A stretch of DNA of 64,000 nucleotides from Bacteroidales bacterium (GTDB lineage: Bacteria > Bacteroidota > Bacteroidia > Bacteroidales > P3), in the NCBI GenBank assembly GCA_017522065.1, contig JAFXAD010000015.1, positions 1 to 64,000 on the forward strand, read 5' to 3'. This document shows, piece by piece, positions 26,635 through 34,290 of the stretch (the stretch's first letter is position 1; each line of letters opens with the position of its first letter). Made by a program: the position numbers and the translations under genes. The notes beneath the pieces are model-generated. The model was not told the DNA's origin and made no database searches. It worked only from the letters and a program-made list of their open reading frames with translations.

Positions 26635-28143
26635 ATGGCATTACCGATTAATATTGAAGACTTGCTAAACAAGCGAAAGATTGAAGGAAACAGGATAGAG
26701 TTTAAGAAGGGATGGAACCCGGTGGACATCTATCATAGTATTTGTGCGTTTGCCAACGACTTCGATAACCTCGGAGGTGGCTATGTGCTCGTGGGCGTGG
26801 AGCAGGACGGAAATGGACTTGCAAAGCGACCTGTCACAGGAATCAAAATCGAGATGGTGGACGGCATTCTTAAACAGATGGTGGGATTCAACAATATGTT
26901 CGACCCATACTATCTGCCAAGGACATCGGTAGAAGAGGTGGATGGAAAGCCTGTGCTGGTGATATGGGCACCATCGGGTGTGAACCGCCCTTACGCGATA
27001 CCTATGGATGTAAAGGCCAAGGCAAAACAGATGAAGTATTATATTCGCAGTGGTTCGAGCAGTATTGTTGCCAAAGGTGAGGTTCTGGACGAATTAAGGG
27101 ATATGGCGAACCGCGTACCTTTTGATGACCGAGGCAATCCTGATATCCAAACAGCAGATATTTCTACGACGCTATTGCGTGATTACCTTGTGACTGTCAA
27201 CAGCCGCTTGGCCAATGAAAATCTAACAGGGAATCTCTTGGGCATATTGGAACAAATGAACCTGCTGGAAGGGCCCACGGAAAAACGCATGATTAAGAAT
27301 GTAGCCGCAATGATGTTCTGCGGACAGCCGACGAAGTTCTTCCCCGTCTCCCAAGTGGAAATTGTAACATTCCCAGAGGGTCGGGAAACAAACCCTAACA
27401 ATCTGGTTGAGGCTCCTGTTATAAAAGGCCCCGTACCCTATATGATTCGCGAGACACTAAACTATCTTCGTACAAATGTGATTAAGGAACAAATAATCAA
27501 ACCAGAGAATGATGAGAGGTCAATACGGTTCTTTAATTATCCATATCAGGCTTTGGAAGAGGCCGTTGTCAACGCATTATACCATAGGAACTACCAGTTG
27601 AGAGAACCTGTCGAGATTACCATAGAGCCCGAAAAGATCACGATTCTCAGTCACGCGGGCCCTGATCGCTCCATCAGTTTAAAGGCAATAAAAGAGGCAA
27701 GGATATTGCGTTCTCGACGTTATCGGAATCGTCGTCTTGGTGAGTTCTTGAAAGAATTAGACTTGACTGAAGGCCGCGCAACGGGAATTCCAACCATTCA
27801 GGAAGAACTCCGTAAGAATGGTTCGGGCAAAGCAGTTATAGAAACTGATGATGACAGGACCTATTTCTTGATGGACATACCTTGCCATCCTTATTGGCAC
27901 CAAGATGTCAAGAATGAGAGTTTGAATGATATGGTAGAACTCAACAGATTATCCTCTCGCCAGAAACAAATCATACAATTGATTCGAGACACCCCTCATA
28001 TTAGTCAAACCGAAATGGCGAAAAAACTTAATGTAAGCCGACAAACCATTTATAGAGATATCGCATACCTGTCTTCTATGAAGGTGATTGTGAGAGAAGG
28101 AGCAAAGAAAAAAGGTTATTGGCTTATAGTTGAGTTACAATAA
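26635..28143 (+). CDS. Second AlbA_2 (Schlafen-like) regulator
   Basis: A 502-residue relative of the preceding gene. The AlbA_2 domain has EGNRIEFKKGWNP...CAFANDFDNLGGGYVLVGV at about 20-60. The central GHKL-like part is YPYQALEEAVVNALYHRNY. The C-terminal HTH is ISQTEMAKKLNVSRQTIYRDIAYL. The start at 26635 (MALPINIEDLL) is preferred over one nine codons upstream. The last codons (GAG TTA CAA TAA) are the first unit of the 12-bp minisatellite that follows, so any slippage there would change the C-terminus or move the stop. Confidence 0.87.
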   Translation: MALPINIEDLLNKRKIEGNRIEFKKGWNPVDIYHSICAFANDFDNLGGGYVLVGVEQDGNGLAKRPVTGIKIEMVDGILKQMVGFNNMFDPYYLPRTSVEEVDGKPVLVIWAPSGVNRPYAIPMDVKAKAKQMKYYIRSGSSSIVAKGEVLDELRDMANRVPFDDRGNPDIQTADISTTLLRDYLVTVNSRLANENLTGNLLGILEQMNLLEGPTEKRMIKNVAAMMFCGQPTKFFPVSQVEIVTFPEGRETNPNNLVEAPVIKGPVPYMIRETLNYLRTNVIKEQIIKPENDERSIRFFNYPYQALEEAVVNALYHRNYQLREPVEITIEPEKITILSHAGPDRSISLKAIKEARILRSRRYRNRRLGEFLKELDLTEGRATGIPTIQEELRKNGSGKAVIETDDDRTYFLMDIPCHPYWHQDVKNESLNDMVELNRLSSRQKQIIQLIRDTPHISQTEMAKKLNVSRQTIYRDIAYLSSMKVIVREGAKKKGYWLIVELQ

Positions 28144-28336
28144 ATGTTACAATAAATGTTACAATAAATGTTGCAATAAATGTTACAATAAATGTTACAA
28201 TAAATGTTACAATAAATGTTACAATAAATGTTACAAGAAATGTTACAAGAAATGTTGCAAGAAATGTTGCAAGAAATGTTGCAAGAAATGTTACAAGAAA
28301 TGTTGCAATAAATGTTACAAGAAATGTTACAAGAAT
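28132..28336 (+). repeat. 12-bp minisatellite, about 16 units
   Basis: Tandem ATGTTACAATAA units with TTG for TTA in some and GAA for TAA in the later half. The unit is a multiple of three and in phase with the upstream stop. Each early unit reads Met-Leu-Gln-stop and each later unit Met-Leu-Gln-Glu. It starts from the final codons of the AlbA_2 gene and continues for about 195 bases. It has no spacer-repeat pattern, so it is not a CRISPR. Confidence 0.9.
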
Positions 28337-28424
28337 AGTGCATATCATAAAGAAGATATATAAATATTTGGATGCAATATTACAATAAGTGATGCGTGAA
28401 TACTTGAGTCAATTTACAAGAATG

Positions 28425-28462
28425 TGTAACTAAACTAAAACCCGTTTCTTTGCAACCAGAAT
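28425..28462 (+). promoter_or_regulatory. Promoter block of the AlbA_2 remnant
   Basis: GTGTAACTAAACTAAAACCCG is followed by TTTCTTTG-CAACCAG (-7 box at about 28445-28452). It matches the blocks at 24931 and 26531 in order and spacing, but the TAnnTTTG box has T for A at position 2. Confidence 0.5.
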
Positions 28463-28549
28463 CTTTTTTGAGATATGACACATCCAATGTTATAGATGTA
28501 AGACAATACCGTGTAAGACGAATAATAATGATACATATCTAAATCAATA

Positions 28550-29018
28550 ATGAATATGACTGAACAGGAATTGCGAGCGCTACTAAATGATATTGAGAGC
28601 GATATGGTTGAACGAACTATCTCAACCGCTAACACGGACAAGTTCGGACAGGCAATATGTGCGTTTGCAAATGACCTTCCGGACCACCGTGTTTGATGGG
28701 AAATGGTGTATGTTGGATTCTACTATTTCAGAGCAAAAACCGTCAAAAATGACGGAAAATAGTGAGGAAATAGATCAAAAACCGTCAAATTTGACGGAAA
28801 ATGTGTTTCCATCAATGATAGTGAAGAATGTTTATGAAGCCATCAAACAGAACAGAAAAGCAAAATACTCTTGGCTTCAGGACAATCTCGGTGTCAGCGA
28901 AAGTACTGTTCAACGGGCAATTGATGAACTAAAAAAGCTTGGCTATATAAGTTCCGAAAGGGCAAAAATAAAAGGTGAGTGGCAACTTCTAAAAAAAAGT
29001 TATTATAAGAATAGCGTT
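28550..29018 (+). pseudogene. Remnant of a third AlbA_2 regulator
   Basis: The first 48 codons (28550-28696) read NMTEQELRALLNDIES...GQAICAFANDLPDHRV and stop. This is the clear N-terminus of an AlbA_2 regulator cut just before the glycine-rich strand. In another frame (from about 28700) the C-terminal part of such a protein follows: a linker with two KPSxxTEN repeats and a winged helix (WLQDNLGVSESTVQRAIDELKKLGYISS). The roughly 300 residues between them are absent, so an internal deletion with frame change is the simplest reading. The C-terminal frame runs on into the YdeI-like gene without a stop. Confidence 0.75.
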
Positions 29019-29369
29019 ATGGAAATACGGAATTTGATGACATTCGATGACCGGGCGGGGTTGCGGCGGTGGTTGGAGGAGAACCACGGGCGGGAGCAGG
29101 AATGTTGGGTGGCGTGCTACAGGGGGAATACGGCCATGACGGGGGCGCTGCCGTATGTCGAGGTGGTCTTGGAGGCGCTGTGCTTCGGGTGGATAGACTC
29201 TACCGTCAAAAAGATGCCCGATGGACGTCTGGCGCAGCGCATCTCGCCGCGACGCAAGAACAGCCACTGGACGGAACTCAACATCCAACGCTGCCAAGAA
29301 CTGGAACGCCAAGGGCTGATGACCGACGCCGGACATACCGCCCTACCCCAACACACAATAACGCATTAA
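29019..29369 (+). CDS. YdeI-like protein, probably truncated
   Basis: A 116-residue protein with the YdeI/OmpD-associated family core: WLEENHGREQECWVACYRG, VVLEALCFGWIDSTVKKM and QRISPRRKNSHWTELNIQR. Family members are usually longer (about 190 residues). Here the reading ends in HTALPQHTITH, encoded by the AT-rich repeat ACACAATAACGCATTAA, so the C-terminal part appears lost at a repeat boundary. The ATG at 29019 gives the usual N-terminus, although the frame is open upstream into the AlbA_2 remnant. It is 26 bases from the GNAT gene. Confidence 0.7.
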   Translation: MEIRNLMTFDDRAGLRRWLEENHGREQECWVACYRGNTAMTGALPYVEVVLEALCFGWIDSTVKKMPDGRLAQRISPRRKNSHWTELNIQRCQELERQGLMTDAGHTALPQHTITH

Positions 29370-29395
29370 CGCAATAACACACAAACGCATTCGCA

Positions 29396-29722
29396 ATGGA
29401 ATACATAACAGAAAAGAACAGGATTTACGTCGTCGAGGGCGGCGAGGAGGTAGGGGAGGTGACGTTCCCCGAACGGGATGGCGTCTATGTCATCAACCAC
29501 ACTTACGTCGACGACCGACTGCGCGGACAGGGCGTTGCCAGCGAACTGGTGCGGCGCGCCGTGGAGGAGATTGAACGTCGCGGCGGCCAATACAAGGCCA
29601 CCTGCAGCTATGCCCAGCTGTGGCTGGCTCGCCTGCCTGTGCAACAGCGAACGGCCTGCGACGGTAGTGGAGCAAACCGTGGTTGCGAAATCACCAGTCC
29701 GCTAAGTTGTCCGATAAATTGA
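29396..29722 (+). CDS. Small GNAT N-acetyltransferase (YjdJ/YidJ type)
   Basis: A 108-residue protein; the first 82 residues match the short GNAT family, with GEVTFPERDGVYVINHTYVDDRLRGQGVASELV (acetyl-CoA motif RGQGVA) and ATCSYAQLWL. In relatives the chain ends soon after this segment. Here it continues into a cysteine- and serine-rich tail (PVQQRTACDGSG...) that looks non-homologous and ends exactly where the dispersed repeat at 29723 begins. The tail may be new coding sequence gained after a frameshift or insertion. Confidence 0.72.
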   Translation: MEYITEKNRIYVVEGGEEVGEVTFPERDGVYVINHTYVDDRLRGQGVASELVRRAVEEIERRGGQYKATCSYAQLWLARLPVQQRTACDGSGANRGCEITSPLSCPIN

Positions 29723-29844
29723 GGGCACCTCTAATAATTACTTTTCAAACGGCGAATTAAACGAATTGAGCGAAATAATTTATTGTCATTAAGGATTTTG
29801 TTTTGCAAGCAAAACGCTAATTAAACGATTTTTAGAGATTACCT
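29723..29844 (+). repeat. Dispersed MITE-like repeat, copy 1
   Basis: Bounded by GGGCACCTCTAATAATT and (reversed) AATTTTTAGAGATTACC, which form imperfect terminal inverted repeats. The body has AACGGCGAATTAAACGAATT and the palindrome GTTTTGCAAGCAAAAC. It sits between the GNAT stop and the ABC importer start, 16 bases before the latter. Confidence 0.65.
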
Positions 29845-29860
29845 TGAATTAATAGTTCCT

Positions 29861-31348
29861 ATGATGTCACTAATTTATATTGTTAAAAGAATCTGTATCA
29901 TCCTGTTGGCGCTGAGTATGGTCGGTTGCGCCAAGAAAGAGGCTTCTCGAGAACTACATTCCGAGGCCGACCTCGCAAGGCTGAAGGTGGGCGTGACCGC
30001 CGGCAGTGCTTACGACCTGCGCCTCAGCAACCGAAACGACATCACTCTGATGCGCTACAACACACTAAGCGATGAACTGCAAGCTCTTAAACAAAGACAA
30101 ATAGATGTCATAGCCAAAGACAACTGCTCACTGACTAAGGGCGAAATGCAGCGGCTCGGCGTACGCGTGGCTTTCTTCGGCAACGACTCGCTGCCTTGCG
30201 GAATCCCCTTTCGCAAGAGCGACGTGGCTTTGTGCGACTCACTCTCGCACTTTATCGACTCCCTGCAGGCCTCCGGCGAGCTGGAACGGCTGGTGGCTTA
30301 CTGGCGTGAGTGCGACGACCCGTCGACGGTCGCGATGCCCGACCTTGGACCGCAGCCACATGGCAAGACGCTCAAGGTTGGTGTAAGTCTCGAGCTGGCA
30401 CCGATCGCCTATCAAGTGGGCGATGCATGGATGGGTTTCGAGGCGGAGGTGATACAGCGCTTCGGTCGTTATGTCGGCCGTCCAGTCACCCTGCAGTACT
30501 ACCCATTCTCCTCTATTCTTCCGGCGTTGCAGGCCGGAAGCATTGACCTCATTATCGGCGGTGTCTACATCACCGAAGAGCGGCAGCGCGAAATGCTTTT
30601 CAGTAGTTCCTACTTTAGTGCATGCACTGCCTATACTGTTCGCGACTCAGAGGGCACCACCACAGGCTTCACTACCCGACTGAAAGAGATGGTTCACAAT
30701 AACCTGATTGTCGAGAAGCGTTGGCACTACATCGTTGACGGCCTGTGGGAGACGACAAAGATATCGCTCTGCGCTATTCTCCTCGGCTCACTTCTGGGAG
30801 CCGTAGTATGCTGGATGCGGATGAGCCGCCGCCGTTGGGTTTCCGGCACCGCCGCGGTATATATCAACCTGATGCGCGGCATACCTATGCTCGTTTTCCT
30901 GATGATTATGTTCTACGTCGTGTTTGCTGGCACAGGACTCAGCGGCAGCACCGTGGCCGTCATCTCTTTCGCGCTGGTCTTCGCGGCCTACGTCAGCGAA
31001 ATGTTCCGCACCGCCATCCAAGCCGTGGGCAAAGAGCAGACAGAGGCTGGCCTGGCCCTTGGGTTCACCAAGTGGCAAACCGCCCGTCTCATTGTTGCCC
31101 CGCAGGCCATCCGCAACGTGATGCCGGTCTACAAAGGACAGGTCGTCACTCTTATAAAAGGAACATCCATTGTGGGTTATATCGCTATTCAAGACCTTAC
31201 TCGTGCCGGCGACATCATACGCACTCGTACCTTCGACGCATTCTTCCCACTGCTCATTGTCACCGTGCTCTACTTTCTCCTGGCATGGTTTATCGGCAAA
31301 GTCCTCGACCTGTCCGTTGGCAAAACAATAATATGCAAAAGACACTAA
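29861..31348 (+). CDS. Amino-acid ABC importer, binding protein-permease fusion
   Basis: A 495-residue fusion. A lipoprotein signal (IILLALSMVGC) is followed by a first, shorter solute-binding-like region (LKVGVTAGSAYDLRLSNRN), then a full SBP_bac_3 domain (KTLKVGVSLELAPIAYQVGD...AGSIDLIIGGVYITEERQREMLFSSSY). From about residue 285 there is a HisM/GlnP-type permease with several membrane segments and the EAA motif EQTEAGLALGFTKWQTARLIVAPQAIR. Such proteins import polar amino acids. The usual partner ATPase (GlnQ) gene is not next to it. Confidence 0.88.
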   Translation: MMSLIYIVKRICIILLALSMVGCAKKEASRELHSEADLARLKVGVTAGSAYDLRLSNRNDITLMRYNTLSDELQALKQRQIDVIAKDNCSLTKGEMQRLGVRVAFFGNDSLPCGIPFRKSDVALCDSLSHFIDSLQASGELERLVAYWRECDDPSTVAMPDLGPQPHGKTLKVGVSLELAPIAYQVGDAWMGFEAEVIQRFGRYVGRPVTLQYYPFSSILPALQAGSIDLIIGGVYITEERQREMLFSSSYFSACTAYTVRDSEGTTTGFTTRLKEMVHNNLIVEKRWHYIVDGLWETTKISLCAILLGSLLGAVVCWMRMSRRRWVSGTAAVYINLMRGIPMLVFLMIMFYVVFAGTGLSGSTVAVISFALVFAAYVSEMFRTAIQAVGKEQTEAGLALGFTKWQTARLIVAPQAIRNVMPVYKGQVVTLIKGTSIVGYIAIQDLTRAGDIIRTRTFDAFFPLLIVTVLYFLLAWFIGKVLDLSVGKTIICKRH

Positions 31349-31368
31349 AACAAATAAATACTCATACA

Positions 31369-32403
31369 ATGAAACAAAAACTCACTATTGCACTGGCCGC
31401 ACTAATTCTGGCGGCTTGCGCTACAAACAACGAAGAGCAACTGAAGAAAAGGGCAGGGGAGCTCTGCCAATATATCCCCGACCACGAACTGCGCGAGGAG
31501 GCTCGCGAATATATGACGGCGGACTTCTATGCCGTGCTGGACACGATGTTCAACTACCTGCCTGAATTCGAGGCTATGGACCACGAATGGCTCTACTATT
31601 TCGTCACTGGCAACGGTGGTACCATTGCCGACTACACCGTTACCGCCGTGGAACTGACCGACAAGGACCACGCCGTGGCCACCATCAGTGTGCGACAGAA
31701 ATGGGATGAAGAAAGCTCCAGTGGAGCTTTCGATAGCGGAGCGGAGAACAAAAAAGAAAGCTCCAGTGGAGCTTTCGATAGCGAAGCGGAGAACAAAAAA
31801 GAAAGTCCGATCGACTCAACTGCAGACGTCGAGGAACATAAGCTCTATATGGTGAAGGTTGATGGCCAATGGTTGATGGACGATTTCGACGGGCACAAGG
31901 CCGACTGCATACGCCACATCGCCATCAGCCGCGACGAGCAGGCTCGGCGTGACGCCATAAGCGACTACCTGGTGAACGAGATTGGCGAACACTACTTGAA
32001 GGGCGAAATCTGCATCCCAACCATTGCTGTCGTCGCTTCCGAGTTGGCAGATTCTGACTATGTGCCTGTGTTGTGCGACTGCTGGGTGTTCTGGTACACG
32101 CCGAGCGGCGACACGCTGAAGTGCGTTTCGGGCGGCAATCACAGCGGCCTGATGTCGCTGGAGCTGAAAGATGGCAAATATCGTGTGACATCGTTCGAGC
32201 AGACCGTCGACGGTGCTGGCTGGGAGCCCAGCGCCCGCCGTATCTTCGGCTCGTATTATGATGTCTATCAGAACATGCACTCCAATCATGATGTCCAGGA
32301 GGCCGTCCGCCGCGAGCAGATGCGCTACTACCTGAAGCGTCACAACCTGCACTACCTCTACTACCAGGACTACGGCTGGCCGGCAGTGAAAATTGAAAAC
32401 TGA
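31369..32403 (+). CDS. Lipoprotein with duplicated palindromic insert
   Basis: A 344-residue predicted lipoprotein. The start at 31369 gives MKQKLTIALAALILAACATN with the lipobox Cys at 17. An upstream in-frame ATG at 31333 would put 12 residues before the signal. About residues 115-144 are two copies of ESSSGAFDSGAENKK, encoded by a 45-bp direct repeat at 31711-31800. The rest has no family I recognise; it is acidic, with a late YYDVYQNMHSNHDVQEAVRREQM segment. It follows the ABC importer gene by 20 bases, so cotranscription is likely. Confidence 0.8.
   Translation: MKQKLTIALAALILAACATNNEEQLKKRAGELCQYIPDHELREEAREYMTADFYAVLDTMFNYLPEFEAMDHEWLYYFVTGNGGTIADYTVTAVELTDKDHAVATISVRQKWDEESSSGAFDSGAENKKESSSGAFDSEAENKKESPIDSTADVEEHKLYMVKVDGQWLMDDFDGHKADCIRHIAISRDEQARRDAISDYLVNEIGEHYLKGEICIPTIAVVASELADSDYVPVLCDCWVFWYTPSGDTLKCVSGGNHSGLMSLELKDGKYRVTSFEQTVDGAGWEPSARRIFGSYYDVYQNMHSNHDVQEAVRREQMRYYLKRHNLHYLYYQDYGWPAVKIEN
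31711..31800 (+). repeat. 45-bp direct repeat carrying a palindrome
   Basis: Two in-frame 45-bp units (31711-31755 and 31756-31800), differing by one or two bases. Each begins with a near-perfect palindrome: arms GAAAGCTCCA and TGGAGCTTTC around a single G. The following sequence starts a third unit (GAAAG) and then diverges. Confidence 0.9.
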
Positions 32404-32408
32404 AAGTC

Positions 32409-33089
32409 ATGATAGATTTCCGCTCCGAAATAGAGAAGAATCGCGATGATCGTTATGCCGACTTCCAGCGCCGTCTGTTGCCAACGCTGCCTGCGGACAG
32501 CATTGTCGGTGTGCGCACTCCGGTTCTCCGCGAGTTAGCCAAACGTATGGCGAAAGAAGATGATGTTGATGTGTTTCTTTCGGTTTTGCCGCATAAGAGT
32601 TTTGAGGAAAACCAGTTGCACGCATTCGTCATCGCGCGGGAACGCAACTTCGACCGATGCGTAGCGCAGGTGGAGGCCTTTCTGCCCTATGTCGACAATT
32701 GGGCCACTTGCGACCAGCTATCGCCAGCTTGTTTTGCCAAGCACCACACGGATTTGCTGCCGCACATCCGCCGATGGATGTCTTCCAAACATGAGTACAC
32801 TGTCCGTTTCGGTATCGGCATGCTGCTTCGCCATTTCCTCGACGACGATTTCCAACCCGAGCATTTGCAATGGGTTACAACCATACGGCGCGACGAGTAC
32901 TACATCACCATGATGCAGGCCTGGTATCTTGCAACGGCATTGGCCAAGCAATGGGATTCCACATTCCCTCTCGTCTCCGCACTGCCCGAACCATTGCGCC
33001 GCATGACTGTCCGGAAGGCCTGCGAGAGCTTCCGCGTCAGCGACGAGCATAAGAAGATGCTTAGAGATTGTTTAAAGGTTGTAAAATAA
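32409..33089 (+). CDS. AlkD-like DNA alkylation repair protein
   Basis: A 226-residue HEAT-repeat protein of the AlkC/AlkD superfamily. The shape matches: VGVRTPVLRELAKRM at the N-terminus, then HKSFEENQLHAFVIAR, VDNWATCDQLS (the conserved WxxCD-type segment) and TVRFGIGMLLRHFLDD. Known members excise alkylated purines with DNA wrapped on a HEAT surface; activity in this member is inferred only. It is 5 bases from the lipoprotein stop and 16 bases before the MalY-type gene, in one transcription direction. Confidence 0.87.
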   Translation: MIDFRSEIEKNRDDRYADFQRRLLPTLPADSIVGVRTPVLRELAKRMAKEDDVDVFLSVLPHKSFEENQLHAFVIARERNFDRCVAQVEAFLPYVDNWATCDQLSPACFAKHHTDLLPHIRRWMSSKHEYTVRFGIGMLLRHFLDDDFQPEHLQWVTTIRRDEYYITMMQAWYLATALAKQWDSTFPLVSALPEPLRRMTVRKACESFRVSDEHKKMLRDCLKVVK

Positions 33090-33105
33090 AGATTAATAAA
33101 TATAT

Positions 33106-34281
33106 ATGAAACAATACGATTTCGATACTCCAATAGACCGTCTGGGTACCGACTGCTTTAAGTGGGATGCCCTGCCCGAAATGTACCACCGCGACGACCT
33201 CACTCCTATGTGGGTGGCCGACATGGACTGGCGTTCGCCAGATTTCGTCATAGATGCTTTACGTCAACGCCTTGACCACCCTGTGTTGGGCTATACCATG
33301 CCTTCGGATGGCTATTGGCAGGCTGCAACATCGTGGCTTGCAAAACACTACAATATTCATACGACCAAGGAGAGCCTGCATTTCATTCCAGGTATCGTGG
33401 CTGGCATCAGCTATGCCCTGCTATGCCTGACGCAGCCCGACGACAAAGTGCTGGTTACCATGCCGGTCTATCCGCCTTTCCTCAATGTGCCGAAGGGTTG
33501 TGGACGCGAGGTGGTATGTAGCCCGCTGAAAATTGAGAACGGTCGTTTCGAAATAGACTTCGACGACTTCGAACGTAAGGCTGACGGCTGCAAAGTCTTC
33601 ATTATGAGTAATCCTCATAACCCTGCGGGCACCCTATGGGGCAAAGAGACGTTGAGTCGGATTGCCGAAATATGCGAGCGCAAAAGCATCACGGTTATCA
33701 GCGACGAGATACATGCCGACCTCACGCTGCCTGGCGGCAAACATGTGAGTTATAGCACCGTGTCGGATGCCGCTGCACACCACAGCATCACCTTCATGGC
33801 TCCAAGCAAGACCTTTAACATTGCAGGTATGGGCAGCTCGGTTTGCTACATCGGCGACGAGGCCTTGCGGAAACGTTTCTTCGGCTGGCTCGATGCTCTT
33901 GGAGTGGCTGGGGGCAACATCTTTGCCTTCGTCGCTGCCGAGGCAGCCTTCGCACATGGCGAGGATTGGCAGCGCCAGATGCTTGACTATCTGAACGGAA
34001 ATGTCGCCGCGCTTGCCAAGTTCCTCAAGAACCGGATGCCGAAGGTGAAGGCCGTGTTGCCCGAGGCTTCGTACCTGGCATGGCTCGACTTCAGTGCCTA
34101 CGGCATACCGCACAAAGAACTGGCCGACCGCTTTATAAACGTGGCACATGTGGTTATGAATGACGGTACTACATTCGGAGGTGAGACTTACGAAAACTGT
34201 TTCCGCATCAATCTGGGATGTCCGCGTAGCATGCTGCATGATGTCTTGCAGCGTATGGCTGAGTGTCTGGAGAAAAAGTAG
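33106..34281 (+). CDS. MalY/PatB-type cystathionine beta-lyase
   Basis: A 391-residue PLP-dependent class I aminotransferase of the MalY/PatB group, which cleaves cystathionine or related beta C-S bonds and may have a regulatory role. It starts MKQYDFDTPIDRLGTDCFKWD. It has the GYTMPSDGYWQAATSWL segment, NPHNPAGTLWGKE, VISDEIHADLTLPGGKH, and the PLP Lys in MAPSKTFNIAGM. The final RINLGCPRSML is standard. It converges on the patatin gene with a 9-base gap. Confidence 0.92.
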   Translation: MKQYDFDTPIDRLGTDCFKWDALPEMYHRDDLTPMWVADMDWRSPDFVIDALRQRLDHPVLGYTMPSDGYWQAATSWLAKHYNIHTTKESLHFIPGIVAGISYALLCLTQPDDKVLVTMPVYPPFLNVPKGCGREVVCSPLKIENGRFEIDFDDFERKADGCKVFIMSNPHNPAGTLWGKETLSRIAEICERKSITVISDEIHADLTLPGGKHVSYSTVSDAAAHHSITFMAPSKTFNIAGMGSSVCYIGDEALRKRFFGWLDALGVAGGNIFAFVAAEAAFAHGEDWQRQMLDYLNGNVAALAKFLKNRMPKVKAVLPEASYLAWLDFSAYGIPHKELADRFINVAHVVMNDGTTFGGETYENCFRINLGCPRSMLHDVLQRMAECLEKK

Positions 34282-34290
34282 TGTGACGGC

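Noticed and set aside
28116..28363. Open frames through the 12-bp minisatellite, both strands
   Set aside because: The repeat unit is a multiple of three without stops in several frames; the translations are simple CNIY/LVTF/YNKC repeats.
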